From: Saprospiraceae bacterium
Lineage (GTDB): Bacteria; Bacteroidota; Bacteroidia; Chitinophagales; Saprospiraceae
DNA length: 64,000 nt
Assembly (NCBI GenBank): GCA_016787415.1
Contig: JAEUUT010000061.1
Coordinates: 18,916-82,915, forward strand
Direction: 5' to 3'
In this document: positions 36,701 to 44,522 of the stretch, piece by piece
How the letters are laid out: each line of letters opens with the position of its first letter
Numbering within the stretch: position 1 is the first letter of the stretch
Notes under the pieces: model-generated
What the model saw: only the letters and a program-made list of their open reading frames with translations
Told to the model about the DNA's origin: nothing
The model's database searches: none
Translations under genes and position numbers: made by a program

Positions 36701-39451
36701 GCCGGAAGGCAGGTTTACTTCCGTTAGGCTCCAGGCCTGCGCATATTGATCGGCAGTGGATTTATTTTGTTCTACATAAGGGAATTCCGCCGTAGGAATA
36801 TTAGGATCGGTAGCAGATAAAATAGCGTTTGGACTGGGTTTATAATTCCCCCAGCGGTCGTAGGCTTTTAAATCGTAGTCGGGATTGGACCCAGAATAGG
36901 CAAATTTGTAGGGGCTCAGCCGAGCCTTGTTCGAATGCTGATAGCTAAAAGAAATCCCGGTCAACGTGAGTTTGCCGTCATCGACCGATCCTGTTCCAAA
37001 GTTTATATTATTCGGCACATGGCGGCACAGAGAATAATTATATTGGAAATGAACTTCCTTGATGGGAACCGCTTGGGCAGGATTTTTATCATAATCCGGT
37101 TTGGAATACAGGCTTATTTTCTTCAATAACCGCATGGGCTTGTTCGCGGCCCGTTTTCCATCGTTATTCGTAACACCGTACCCATCTTTGCGGGGCTCCA
37201 GCGTAAATATGGCTACATAGTTTTTCGTTTCAATTTTCGTCAGGTAATACAGCTCCTTTTCTCCATAAATATAATTGGCTTTATCGTCCTTATGATCGGA
37301 CTTTAATCCTTCATTGAACGTAGCTTGTTTATCGCCTACCGGTACGCGCCAGCGATAATTACTGATCACGGTATCGTATTCAAACCGGGTATAATTGCCG
37401 ATATCTCCGGGGCTTGGGCCCCGTGTAGTCGCATTATAATTTTCGCTATCGATGTAATCGGGCGAGAGGATGGCCGTCAGCAGATAGGAATGGGCATAGG
37501 GGGGCATGATTGTGTTGGAATAGTAATTATCGATGCCGAGCAAATTGTCATTGGAATTGTCTCCGGGTGCATAAGTGACCAACCCCGAACTGGCAGTGGG
37601 CGCTCTTCCAGGGTCATTGTTCAAGGTTGTGCCAACGGCGAACGTAACTTCTTCCTGTCGGGTATTATAGGCAGCAATGCCGTATACGTAGCGAGCTCCG
37701 TCGGTTCGCAGCGTGGTAATCTCGGCGATATGGTGATCGATGGTTTGGCCAGGACCGGGGGTGTATAACTTCGGTCTTACTTCCAGTCCGTAGCCGGCCA
37801 TCTCGTCGCGGGAAATCATAGACAAGGATTGATTCCGGCGCTCCCTTTTTTTTCGGTAATTATTCGCAGCGATATCCTGCTGACCTTCCGCATAATAATG
37901 GTCGCCAACCGTGTGAAACTTAGAAAGTTGGTTCAGCAAAACGCTTTTGGGTCGATGTTTTCCCACCTTATAGAAAAAGGATGAATCCGCATCGACAGAT
38001 TTTTCATTGGCTTCTTTAAAGTAGTAGTTTTCATACAAGGGATCGCCCGTTGATATGTGATGGGTCAGGCGGGAGGCTGCCGGATTGTCGTCGCTCCAGC
38101 GCCCGGTTTGAGTATTGACATCCGTCAAGGCGAAGTCCGAACCAAAGTGGGTAAGATTGCCGATACCTATTTCGAAGCCGGTTGAAATGCCGTCGCTGGT
38201 TGTGCCGGTTCTGGCATCGAAAACATGGCCCAGATCTCCTCTGAAAGGGCGGTAACTGCCGCCAACGCCTTGGCCCGATACCGAATAAATATCGTAGGTA
38301 AAATTAGTTAGGGGCAGGGCGGGAGTGTTGGGGGTAAAGGGGCCGTCTTTCTCTCTATTAAAATCCAGTAAGGCATTGTCGTATTTGGTACCTTCATCAG
38401 CGTGCAGGTAGCCATAAGCAGGGTTTGAAAACACCTTTTGAGTGAGCTTTTGCGCGGAATAATAGCCTCCCACGGTGAAATTGGGGTGTAAGCCGTAGAG
38501 TTCAAACCCAAGTTTAAAATTTCCAGTGATGGAAAAATTCTGCATAGAGGGGCCGCCCTGAGGGGTAAAGGTCGGCATGCCGAAATCGAAGGAAGAACTG
38601 GCCAGGGATGCGCTGTTCTGGGTATCTCCTTCATTGCCTAAATATCCATATCTACTTTTGTTTGCAGCCTTATTTGGGTCAGATGTCGATACCCGTCCCG
38701 ACAGGCCAATCGTTAACGCTTTAAGCCCGGCTCTCGAATTGAAAGAAGAACCAACACTAGCGGATAGTCCAGCGGAGGTACCGGTCTTCGTGTTTTTAGC
38801 AACCGTACTACTGAAACTGATTGATGGATTCAAGCTTAATCCGTCATCGCTACTGGAAGTTATCCCGAGGCTAGCCGTTCCACTACTTTTTCCACCAGAA
38901 TTGGTGCTCAGGGCAAGATTCAATCCTTGCTCTATCGCCATCCCATTGTAATTATTATAACGAACACCGATAGAATAATTTATTCCCAACTTCAATTTAT
39001 CCAATCCGAACAATTCTATTCCGAAACCCGTATTCAGGCCGTAAGTCCGGTTCGGTTTCATATTCAATTCCTTAATTACTTCATCCCCGTTAAAATCGTC
39101 GGGAAGGCCTCGCATACCGCGATTAATAACCCCAGGATTGATGTTCCAACCTAGGCCCACCCAGCTCGCCTCTTGGTCCATCGTGATTCCCCCATTATAA
39201 GCAATATTAATGGGATAACCATCGATGTCCATCAATGGGATATTGTAATTAAAATCACCGGAAAACGGATCAACCATCTCGGAGGTACCGACCGGCTCGA
39301 AGCTCTGCACTTCCGGCTGGCTGGGACCACCTGTAAGGGCATAGGCATAGGGCGGGGCAATTACCTGGAATAGGATGATAAAAATCAAAAAAAACGCCAT
39401 TTTGGGGCGGGCCTTGGCTTTCCATCTGGTTTTATTGGTACCGATATTCAT
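33797..39451 (-). CDS. Large secreted RHS-associated shell protein
   Basis: A 1884-residue protein with an N-terminal hydrophobic export signal (about residues 18-38, MAFFLIFIILFQVIAPPYAYA). Residues 55-120 carry SEMVDPFSGDFNYNIPL and WVGLGWNINPGVINRGMRG, the characteristic opening of large Bacteroidetes proteins encoded beside RHS genes and related to SpvB/TcaC-type shells. A Gly/Ser-rich beta-strand region follows (about 150-330), then long beta-rich sequence with YEY-type motifs. The C-terminus has a Cys-rich immunoglobulin-like segment (GGTDPYSFDWTVTGC). It starts inside the stop of the lipoprotein gene (4-base overlap), so it is translationally coupled. Likely a surface-exposed scaffold of the same complex as the 3319-aa RHS protein. 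Confidence 0.75.
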   Translation of the reverse strand: MNIGTNKTRWKAKARPKMAFFLIFIILFQVIAPPYAYALTGGPSQPEVQSFEPVGTSEMVDPFSGDFNYNIPLMDIDGYPINIAYNGGITMDQEASWVGLGWNINPGVINRGMRGLPDDFNGDEVIKELNMKPNRTYGLNTGFGIELFGLDKLKLGINYSIGVRYNNYNGMAIEQGLNLALSTNSGGKSSGTASLGITSSSDDGLSLNPSISFSSTVAKNTKTGTSAGLSASVGSSFNSRAGLKALTIGLSGRVSTSDPNKAANKSRYGYLGNEGDTQNSASLASSSFDFGMPTFTPQGGPSMQNFSITGNFKLGFELYGLHPNFTVGGYYSAQKLTQKVFSNPAYGYLHADEGTKYDNALLDFNREKDGPFTPNTPALPLTNFTYDIYSVSGQGVGGSYRPFRGDLGHVFDARTGTTSDGISTGFEIGIGNLTHFGSDFALTDVNTQTGRWSDDNPAASRLTHHISTGDPLYENYYFKEANEKSVDADSSFFYKVGKHRPKSVLLNQLSKFHTVGDHYYAEGQQDIAANNYRKKRERRNQSLSMISRDEMAGYGLEVRPKLYTPGPGQTIDHHIAEITTLRTDGARYVYGIAAYNTRQEEVTFAVGTTLNNDPGRAPTASSGLVTYAPGDNSNDNLLGIDNYYSNTIMPPYAHSYLLTAILSPDYIDSENYNATTRGPSPGDIGNYTRFEYDTVISNYRWRVPVGDKQATFNEGLKSDHKDDKANYIYGEKELYYLTKIETKNYVAIFTLEPRKDGYGVTNNDGKRAANKPMRLLKKISLYSKPDYDKNPAQAVPIKEVHFQYNYSLCRHVPNNINFGTGSVDDGKLTLTGISFSYQHSNKARLSPYKFAYSGSNPDYDLKAYDRWGNYKPSPNAILSATDPNIPTAEFPYVEQNKSTADQYAQAWSLTEVNLPSGGKINVEYESDDYAYVQNKRAGQMFKVVDILPVAGNFSTNTFTVGATDGPGTTVDLNHPAGTMLIVKLQDPLTGPNRHDLFRARYLDGIDNLYFRFLMDIMGGRYEYVSGYIKPNSLNRAACQVDFSGQYACIPLLNTNTKDNNNGSSISPITKAAIQFGRLNMSRVVWNSAALDGAIGDNESFGLGVLQAIVNADFTKNIVEAIEGPNEALYNKGVGIKMVRGKSWVRLNNPNGKKLGGGCRVKKIAISDEWSGMSNSAEPSFIYGQVYDYTLEDGTSSGVASYEPQLGGDENPWKIPIFVEEEKMLAPDDEHYVEEPFGESFFPSPSVGYSRVTVKNLQWNNVARHATGKVVHEFYTAKDFPTITERTSLTAKQEKTSPFSIASLLKIDVKDYMTASQGYVIELNDMNGKPFRQSVYQEGQTTPITSVEYHYKSKPYLNGASRLDNEATVVYNDGTVAANNIGVFFDFVSDMREHKTTTVSGSINANVDGFLVGPYTLYIPIILPSFTQEITQFRSAVITKVIQRFGILEETVAKDLGSVVSTKNLAYDAETGNVLLTQTTTDFNDQVYSLTYPAYWYYHGMGPAYRNIGFKKTGVTFSTTGIANITNAPAYFAEGDELALSNGTVGWVLDVNLASIRVVDRNGGNVTGTLDVKILRSGQRNQQEVSMATITTLSNPLTNFKSNIYDNVLQAQAMEFTNNWRTFCDCFQGAASGSTSNPYVLGTKGMYKNKKSYVHLSGRSQSNYDNNTNIRKDGVFLSYTPFYKLTAGRWDIDRSNWTYTSEVTEFSPFGAELENKDALGRYSAAIYGYNQTFPTAVAANSKYQQIAFDNFEDYAFSLCADNHFKFRNNTSNLVDTQSHTGRNSIRVTNGTPVNMTKQIHLCEKTDACNLQLLPKQTANIICYTVAGGTDPYSFDWTVTGCDLSILINDAGDGICVTKPVAGSCQLIITVTDKNKCKKIFAPITL

Positions 39452-40137
39452 GATGTTTTCAGTTTGGGCAGGTTTTTTAATTCTTGGGTTCGGAAAGTAA
39501 ATTTTATCAAGCCAGTATTAAAGGTCCGATCATAAAAGAGCAGGGTTTTGTTCTCTGCTGTTTTCTGATTAGAAATATGGAATCCGAGTAAAATTGTACT
39601 AGTCGGCGCTGCGTCAAATGTCCGCTCGAAGTGATATAATTCGCAGGCCAACGTATCGGTTCCTTCTACCAGATGAATATCATGCTGCATCCCGAAGGCA
39701 AAATAATTGACTCGCTCGGTATACTGCTGCGATGAAGTGAGTTGATATTTTAATAATTCGCCAGCGAATTCCTTCAAAGAAATTTTGAGGTCATAATACT
39801 GCATATCTTTCAATTCGCCCACTTTTCTTCTGACCAGGCTATCCGGCAAAATATCTTTCTTTTCTTCCAAGCAAACGATGTATTCATAAGGTTTGAATTG
39901 AGCGGAAAAGGTCAGATTGTTAATAGTTTTTTCTTTTTTAAAACCATTGTCCGGGTCTTGAATCCATTGAACATAGTCTTTTACATTCTTCACTTTGGCT
40001 TTTTCAGCAGGAATGTAACCATTTTCTACTTCAACTATTTTTTCTCCGGCTATGGTATCTGTACTTTCTGTATTAGCGCAGGACACCATAAAAAAAATAA
40101 AATAGGACAAGATTATCAGTGCTCCTAATTTATTCAT
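39448..40137 (-). CDS. Hypothetical lipoprotein of the RHS operon
   Basis: Start chosen at the ATG at 40137 (MNKLGALIIL), which gives an ideal lipoprotein signal with lipobox MVSC and acylated Cys at residue 20; ATGs at 40152 and 40164 are alternatives that overlap the preceding gene. The mature part has 210 residues and no recognised domain. Its predicted location is the periplasmic or outer face of a membrane. It follows the OmpH-like gene by one base and overlaps the 1884-aa gene by 4 bases. Function unknown; an assembly role for the RHS proteins is inference from operon position. Confidence 0.7.
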   Translation of the reverse strand: MNKLGALIILSYFIFFMVSCANTESTDTIAGEKIVEVENGYIPAEKAKVKNVKDYVQWIQDPDNGFKKEKTINNLTFSAQFKPYEYIVCLEEKKDILPDSLVRRKVGELKDMQYYDLKISLKEFAGELLKYQLTSSQQYTERVNYFAFGMQHDIHLVEGTDTLACELYHFERTFDAAPTSTILLGFHISNQKTAENKTLLFYDRTFNTGLIKFTFRTQELKNLPKLKTS

Positions 40138-40138
40138 C

Positions 40139-40669
40139 TCAGTTTTTTCCATTATATCTCGCATTAATAAATTCTATTACCTCCTTCGTGATATCTTTCG
40201 TACTTACGGCATACATTAGTGAACCATTCCCATCATTACCGAATACATAAGTATAGTGGTTTTCTTCTCCAAAATCTTTTATGTATTGGTTGATCTGGAT
40301 TAGTATTTCCTGGTCGTATTGTTTAGTAAGCGCAGCATTGTCTTCTTCATAAGTCTGCTTTCGCTGCAAAAAATCCTCTCGTTTAATATTGAATGTTGCA
40401 ATGGTGTTCTGGTTTTTCTGTTGTTCATCTTCAATCTTTTTTGCTATTGTTTTTAGATCCAAATTCAAGCTATCCAGTATTCTATCTCTCGCTGTTTTTA
40501 CATTAATATATTTTTGTTCGATTTCCTTTTTCATCTCGAAACCATTATATACCTCTTGAATAATAACAAATCCGGTTTTGGGAGTAGTCTGATGCTCGTA
40601 TACCATCCAGGCAGCCAGGAGCCCTGTTAGGAAAAGGAATTGCAGGATGTGTCTATTTTTAGCCCACAT
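40139..40669 (-). CDS. OmpH/Skp-like periplasmic chaperone
   Basis: Start set at the ATG at 40669 (MWAKNRHIL) rather than the upstream TTG. One N-terminal hydrophobic segment (about 8-24) is followed by the Skp/OmpH layout: a short strand block GFVIIQEVYNGFEMKKE, a long coiled-coil hairpin (about 50-125, rich in Lys, Glu and Gln), and the closing block YTYVFGNDGNGSLMYA that packs back on the body. Skp-family chaperones hold unfolded outer-membrane and secreted proteins in the periplasm. It is the first gene of the minus-strand RHS series and may be a dedicated holdase for the giant RHS proteins. Confidence 0.75.
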   Translation of the reverse strand: MWAKNRHILQFLFLTGLLAAWMVYEHQTTPKTGFVIIQEVYNGFEMKKEIEQKYINVKTARDRILDSLNLDLKTIAKKIEDEQQKNQNTIATFNIKREDFLQRKQTYEEDNAALTKQYDQEILIQINQYIKDFGEENHYTYVFGNDGNGSLMYAVSTKDITKEVIEFINARYNGKN

Positions 40670-41263
40670 ATGCAATTGTCGTTAAGGTGAGCAAATGTGT
40701 TTCGGAAACTGACGGAAGGCCATATAATAAGCTGGGCGATCCAGGGGAGGTAGGCATTTCGTTTTAGGATTTGGCAGAGGTGTGAAAGTATTTTATTGGG
40801 GCCATGTTCACAATGGCGGCTCAAATGTTTGTATTTTTTTCCGTAATGCATTAATTGTTTTAGAAAAAAATTAATTTCAATTCAATATTTTTTCACGCGA
40901 GATGCTGGTGGAAACATGATAGAAGAGAACGGTGCGGATATGGCAAGGTTTTGGAGATCGGTACAAAAGCCCTAAGCAGGTCATAGATAGTCTCTCTTCA
41001 AGATGGCGAAACTCACTGGATCATAGGCTGTCCACACCCCCCGCTGGTACCGATGCTGCCAATCCCCTACCTCGAAAACCAAACCTAAAAACAAATACGC
41101 TGCCGCGTCGGCTGTGCCGACAAAAGCAACACGAGCAGCATGTTAATGCGATTTGTCGAATCCCACCTCTCCAGGCATTCCCATCCCATACTATCTGCTT
41201 TTCAGAAAGCAGACGGATAAAAACGGCGATTAAACCTCCCTACCAGTTTGCCCTCCTTCTTCA
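40670..41263. other. Gene-poor interval upstream of the RHS operon
   Basis: About 590 bases without a convincing gene. A candidate minus-strand promoter element CACATTTG lies at 40692-40699, about 23 bases before the OmpH-like ATG. The third copy of the stem-loop repeat is at 41076-41121. A plus-strand open frame crosses 40932-41459 but has Pro/Ser/Arg-rich low-quality composition and overlaps the next gene in antisense. Confidence 0.5.
41076..41121 (+). repeat. Intergenic stem-loop repeat, copy 3 with changed stem
   Basis: The lead AAACCAAACCTAAAAACAAA matches the other two copies, but the hairpin is GTCGGC-TGT-GCCGAC (41107-41121) instead of CGAGGC-TGT-GCCTCG. Both sides of the stem changed together while the TGT loop stayed constant, which points to selection for structure or to replication as a hairpin. 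Confidence 0.6.
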
Positions 41264-41605
41264 TCAACCACCCGCATTTTTACTCGGAAAATACCTTTCA
41301 AACACAAGCTTCGAAAAGCGCGCCTCCACCGGTCTGTTTGCTGCAATAAAAGCACTAGCATCTTTGTGCAGATTTTCTCCCAGTAAAGGCCGCAAGTGTT
41401 CCAGTTCGCTTAAGTCAAACGATTCGTATAGTCCCGGCAAGAGCAAGTCCGATTTGTAGGTCGTACGGACAAGCGTTTCTTCAAACGGCACTTCAGGCTT
41501 GCTGCTGTCTAATCCCGTAAAATGAAATAACAGGGCGTATGCCAGCATCTCCTGGTCCACCCAGCGTCTGACCGCGGCATTGGATTTCAGGTCCGGATGA
41601 CGCAT
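41264..41605 (-). CDS. Hypothetical protein, apparently lacking its 5' end
   Basis: From the ATG at 41605 it codes for 113 residues (MRHPDLKSNAAVRRWV...) with a helical, charged composition and no family I recognise. The frame stays open upstream to about 41690, and its translation there (IETTWLPLQYLLDTL) continues the same amphipathic helix, so coding probably extended further. That extension contains no ATG or GTG, and no TTG before 41608. The frame meets the stop of the XRE regulator gene in the +1 frame. It is either a truncated gene or is reached by recoding. Confidence in function is nil; confidence that it is or was coding is moderate. Confidence 0.45.
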   Translation of the reverse strand: MRHPDLKSNAAVRRWVDQEMLAYALLFHFTGLDSSKPEVPFEETLVRTTYKSDLLLPGLYESFDLSELEHLRPLLGENLHKDASAFIAANRPVEARFSKLVFERYFPSKNAGG

Positions 41606-41690
41606 CAAGGTGTCCAGTAAATACTGTAAGGGGAGCCAGGTTGTTTCGATACATGAAACACCCCTGAATCGTGTAGGAGGAACAGCGATT

Positions 41691-42053
41691 TTAAATATCT
41701 TTCAGCAGCTGATTTACAGTACGCTTTGCCTTTTCAATAATATCTTTCAATTCCTCTATCCTTTCCTTCGTATTAGATACACTTATAGCCTCGTTCGCTG
41801 GGAAATTCTTGTTGGGAACCGCATCAAAAAACATTTCGCCGCTACCAGTTAGCAGCCAATGCAGGTTCAATTGGTTATAAGTATCGGCCATACGGGCTAA
41901 TAGTTCAGCGGACAAACTGCTCTCTCCGTTTACAATTTTGCTGATGTTAGGCTGGGTGACTCCGACACTTTTGGCAAAATCTACTTGATTGAGGTTCAAT
42001 ACCTTCATCAACTTTTTTAATCTTATACCCTGGTCAATTTGATAGTGCTCCAT
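41691..42053 (-). CDS. XRE-family transcriptional regulator
   Basis: A 120-residue protein. Residues about 11-66 form a Cro/C1-type helix-turn-helix (IRLKKLMKVLNLNQVDFAK, VGVTQPNISKIVNGESSL), followed by NLHWLLTGSGEMF, typical of phage- and island-borne repressors, and a C-terminal coiled-coil for dimerisation (TKERIEELKDIIEKAKRTV). It is divergent from the gene at 42157. The 103-base intergenic region carries a 9-bp inverted repeat directly upstream of a consensus promoter for the other gene, so it probably represses or controls that promoter and itself. Confidence 0.85.
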   Translation of the reverse strand: MEHYQIDQGIRLKKLMKVLNLNQVDFAKSVGVTQPNISKIVNGESSLSAELLARMADTYNQLNLHWLLTGSGEMFFDAVPNKNFPANEAISVSNTKERIEELKDIIEKAKRTVNQLLKDI

Positions 42054-42080
42054 TTTGCATAAATATTCTTTTTGATTATA

Positions 42081-42102
42081 TTTTCATTTTTATAAATGAA
42101 AA
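42081..42102. promoter_or_regulatory. Palindromic operator candidate
   Basis: A perfect inverted repeat TTTTCATTT / AAATGAAAA with a 4-base spacer sits between the divergent XRE gene and the 42157 gene, immediately upstream of a -7 element. This is the expected position for binding by a dimeric XRE regulator. Confidence 0.5.
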
Positions 42103-42105
42103 GAA

Positions 42106-42113
42106 TAATTTTG
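42106..42113 (+). promoter_or_regulatory. Bacteroidetes -7 promoter element
   Basis: TAATTTTG is a full match to TAnnTTTG. The predicted transcript start is near 42120, giving a leader of about 37 bases before the ATG at 42157. Confidence 0.5.
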
Positions 42114-42156
42114 CTTGAAAGTTACCGAATAAAGTGAATCAAGAAAAACTTTACTT

Positions 42157-42666
42157 ATGGGAGCCGACAAGCCAGAGATAAAAAAAATACATACCCAAAC
42201 GCCACTACCATTTGTCCCAATCCTTATGGGAGGGATCATACTCATCGTGGCATTATTCAAGGCGACTGACTTTAGTTCGGATAATCAGGAGCCAAAACTC
42301 AGCCCAAAAGAGGAAGCAAAGTTGGAAAAGCGACTCAAAGAAATCGATGACTCTGAGCAGTACGCGCTCATAGCAGTGGAGAGCGGCTATTTTGCCTGTT
42401 TGCACAGCGGAAAAACAGTATGCTACCTGCAAGCCGGTGAAATATGGAAATATGGCGTTACCAGTAAAGGCGAATTTGGGCGCTATGCAGGTAAGTTCCT
42501 GAGAAATCACCGGGTTTCTTATATCGCGCAGTTCAAGGGCAACATGGCGGAGTGTCTGAAGCAGGAGCAAATCAAACTTTTCAATTACCCGTTCTTACCG
42601 GAAAATGTAGCACGACCCTTGGAAGAGCGCTTACCTCGGCCGCCGTTTAATCCAATTATGCGGTAA
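42157..42666 (+). CDS. Membrane-anchored GIY-YIG-like protein
   Basis: A 169-residue protein with one membrane segment at about 18-35 (FVPILMGGIILIVALF), a charged coiled linker (50-66), then a compact domain. The domain contains YALIAVESGYFACLHSG, EIWKYGVTSKGEFGRYAGKF and a late Glu (KQEQIKLFNYPFLP). The pattern 'y.lia ... vWKYGvT ... RY ... E..i..Y' resembles GIY-YIG-type nuclease modules found as toxin tips in Bacteroidetes, but here it is a stand-alone membrane-tethered gene. The nuclease reading is inference. It is probably controlled by the divergent XRE regulator. Confidence 0.5.
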   Translation: MGADKPEIKKIHTQTPLPFVPILMGGIILIVALFKATDFSSDNQEPKLSPKEEAKLEKRLKEIDDSEQYALIAVESGYFACLHSGKTVCYLQAGEIWKYGVTSKGEFGRYAGKFLRNHRVSYIAQFKGNMAECLKQEQIKLFNYPFLPENVARPLEERLPRPPFNPIMR

Positions 42667-42679
42667 CTTGCAAGATCAA

Positions 42680-42973
42680 ATGCTCCATCGTAATTTTGTA
42701 AAAAATCCTACTATGCTGGTTGTTAAGGTCGTTGATGAAGATATTGCCGACAAGGTCGATACAAAATACATATCCGATCAGTTCATGCACGTGCATGACA
42801 CCGATATCATATACATATGTACCCGTGAGGGAGGAGAAGAAGATGATTGGGTGGACGAATCAGGAATACGGCAAATTGTAATTCACTTGCCCTATAAGGA
42901 GGTGAAACGAATAGCCGATATCAGATCTCTGATGCTTGCGAAAGCGCGGGAACGATTGGGATTGGTAGCTTAA
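42680..42973 (+). CDS. Hypothetical small protein
   Basis: 97 residues from the ATG at 42680 (an ATG at 42713, MLVVKVVDED, is an alternative). No signal peptide or recognised family. The sequence is acidic in the middle (REGGEEDDWVDE) and ends in a basic helix (LMLAKARERLG). It lies 13 bases after the GIY-YIG-like gene and 19 bases before the MATE gene, so it is likely co-transcribed with both. Confidence 0.55.
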   Translation: MLHRNFVKNPTMLVVKVVDEDIADKVDTKYISDQFMHVHDTDIIYICTREGGEEDDWVDESGIRQIVIHLPYKEVKRIADIRSLMLAKARERLGLVA

Positions 42974-42992
42974 CTATATATACCTTAAATCA

Positions 42993-44324
42993 TTGAATTC
43001 CTACCTATCCTTCCGCACCTTCAATTCCAACGGAAGTTTTAGGCTTCTCGGTACACTATTGTTGATGAGTGCCTTACCGACGCTGTATCAAAGCGTTCGG
43101 ATTTACTTCCTCGGAGCGCTTCCTGTTGACTGGGGTTACAACATTGCCTCTCAGTTATCTTGGGTTGGTCTTTTCTTTGAAGTGGTTCAGGAGGCTTTTA
43201 TGCTCCCCTTATTTTTTCTTTTAGGTCAGGCACTCCATGATCGAAACGAGTTCGTCAACCGGGTGCAAACAGGCCTTACCCTTACCATTGTCATGTATGG
43301 CATTCTAACTACACTATTAGCAGTTAATGCACCCTACCTTACCCGTTTCATGGCACAAAAACCAGAACTCATTTCAGCAACAGTCACTTACATACGCCTC
43401 GAAACAATTGGTATGTTTTTCTCAGCGCCGCTTAAATTTTGTTCACTCATATTTCTTTCGCTGAAATACAACAGAGCATTATTGACCATATTGTTGTTGC
43501 AAATGATTCTTTCCATTGCATTCGATACGCTCTTGATAAGCAACACCCCGATTTCATTCAAATTGGGCGTAAATGGAATAGCATGGACCAATATTGTTGT
43601 CAATATCTTCCTTTTGATGATGTCGCTTGTATTCCTTAGACGAGAAAGACTCATGCTTTTCAGAGATAATTTCAAATGGAGTTTTTCCTGGTTCAAAGGC
43701 TGGATAAAAATCGGTGGTTATTCCGGACTGGAATCTTTGGTGCGTAACCTCGCATTTATGTTGATGATTGTAAGACTCATGAATGAGATAAATGAACAGA
43801 GTGCTTTTTGGCTGGCAAATAATTTCATCTGGGGTTGGTTATTGTTACCGATACTGGCCCTGGGTGAGTTAATCAAACGAAACAGCGCTGAGTCCCCGGC
43901 CGATATCCTTCGTTTACTACCCAGTTATGTGATCATTTCCCTTGTTGTAATACTGCTTTGGTTGGCAACTTCTCCGCTTTGGTATCCTTTTCTTCAAAGT
44001 ATCCTGGGCATCCCGCACCCGGAGAAAGTACTCTACCTCGTCAGGTTATCCATACTGTTCTACGTGGTATTTGCTTTCAACAATATAATTGATAGTATTT
44101 TCTATGGCTTGGGCCGCACCGATCTTATGCTGCTACAATCGCTGCTGGTAAATGTTCTCTTGTATGGATCCGCATTTATACTTTATACCATGGGCTTTTT
44201 TCATCCGTCACTTGACAATATTACTATGCTATTTGGCATCGTAATAATCGTTGATGCAATTATTACATTTGTTCTTTTCTACCGGTTGCGACCACGATTG
44301 GAGGTCCGAAACAACCTTTCCTGA
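42993..44324 (+). CDS. MATE-family efflux transporter-like membrane protein
   Basis: A 443-residue integral membrane protein with roughly twelve hydrophobic segments. Motifs fit the MATE/MVF superfamily: an N-terminal LLLMSALPTLYQSVRIYFLG, a first-half loop AFMLPLFFLLGQAL, and a repeat of the fold in the second half (GLESLVRNLAFMLMI; FAFNNIIDSIFYGLGRTD). MATE proteins export cationic drugs or metabolites in exchange for Na+ or H+. The only in-frame start near the 5' end is TTG at 42993; the next ATG would remove the first membrane segment. An in-frame gene fragment follows immediately after the stop. Confidence 0.75.
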   Translation: MNSYLSFRTFNSNGSFRLLGTLLLMSALPTLYQSVRIYFLGALPVDWGYNIASQLSWVGLFFEVVQEAFMLPLFFLLGQALHDRNEFVNRVQTGLTLTIVMYGILTTLLAVNAPYLTRFMAQKPELISATVTYIRLETIGMFFSAPLKFCSLIFLSLKYNRALLTILLLQMILSIAFDTLLISNTPISFKLGVNGIAWTNIVVNIFLLMMSLVFLRRERLMLFRDNFKWSFSWFKGWIKIGGYSGLESLVRNLAFMLMIVRLMNEINEQSAFWLANNFIWGWLLLPILALGELIKRNSAESPADILRLLPSYVIISLVVILLWLATSPLWYPFLQSILGIPHPEKVLYLVRLSILFYVVFAFNNIIDSIFYGLGRTDLMLLQSLLVNVLLYGSAFILYTMGFFHPSLDNITMLFGIVIIVDAIITFVLFYRLRPRLEVRNNLS

Positions 44325-44459
44325 TTACAGAACGCGTATTCTCGATTGCCGGAAACCGAACGTAACGAATGGCTGCTACGCCTTGCCAATGGAGAACCGC
44401 GCCTGGAGTTGACATTCAAAAAACGGCTTCAACAACTTGCACAGCCCAAGAAGCGCTAA
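44325..44459 (+). pseudogene. C-terminal gene fragment, SWIM-type protein-like
   Basis: Immediately after the MATE stop, in the same frame, an open stretch of 44 codons ends at TAA (44457-44459). It translates to LPETERNEWLLRLANGEP followed by a Lys/Arg-rich tail ending AQPKKR. The pattern looks like the extreme C-terminus of a larger protein, reminiscent of the tails of SWIM zinc-finger proteins. There is no start codon and the rest of the gene is missing. Probably debris from an insertion/deletion event at the island boundary. The family guess is low confidence. Confidence 0.4.
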
Positions 44460-44499
44460 ATTTTTTTACAAAAATACGGCTATTTGCTATTAAAGGCAG

Positions 44500-44507
44500 T
44501 ATATTTG
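44500..44507 (+). promoter_or_regulatory. Bacteroidetes -7 promoter element before the AbiEi-like gene
   Basis: TATATTTG matches TAnnTTTG fully and lies 15 bases before the ATG at 44523, so the leader would be very short (about 9 bases). Confidence 0.5.
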
Positions 44508-44522
44508 AATTAAATATCCTAT

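Noticed and set aside
40932..41459. Plus-strand frame of 175 codons
   Set aside because: Pro/Ser/Arg-rich, runs through a stem-loop repeat and antisense over a better coding candidate.
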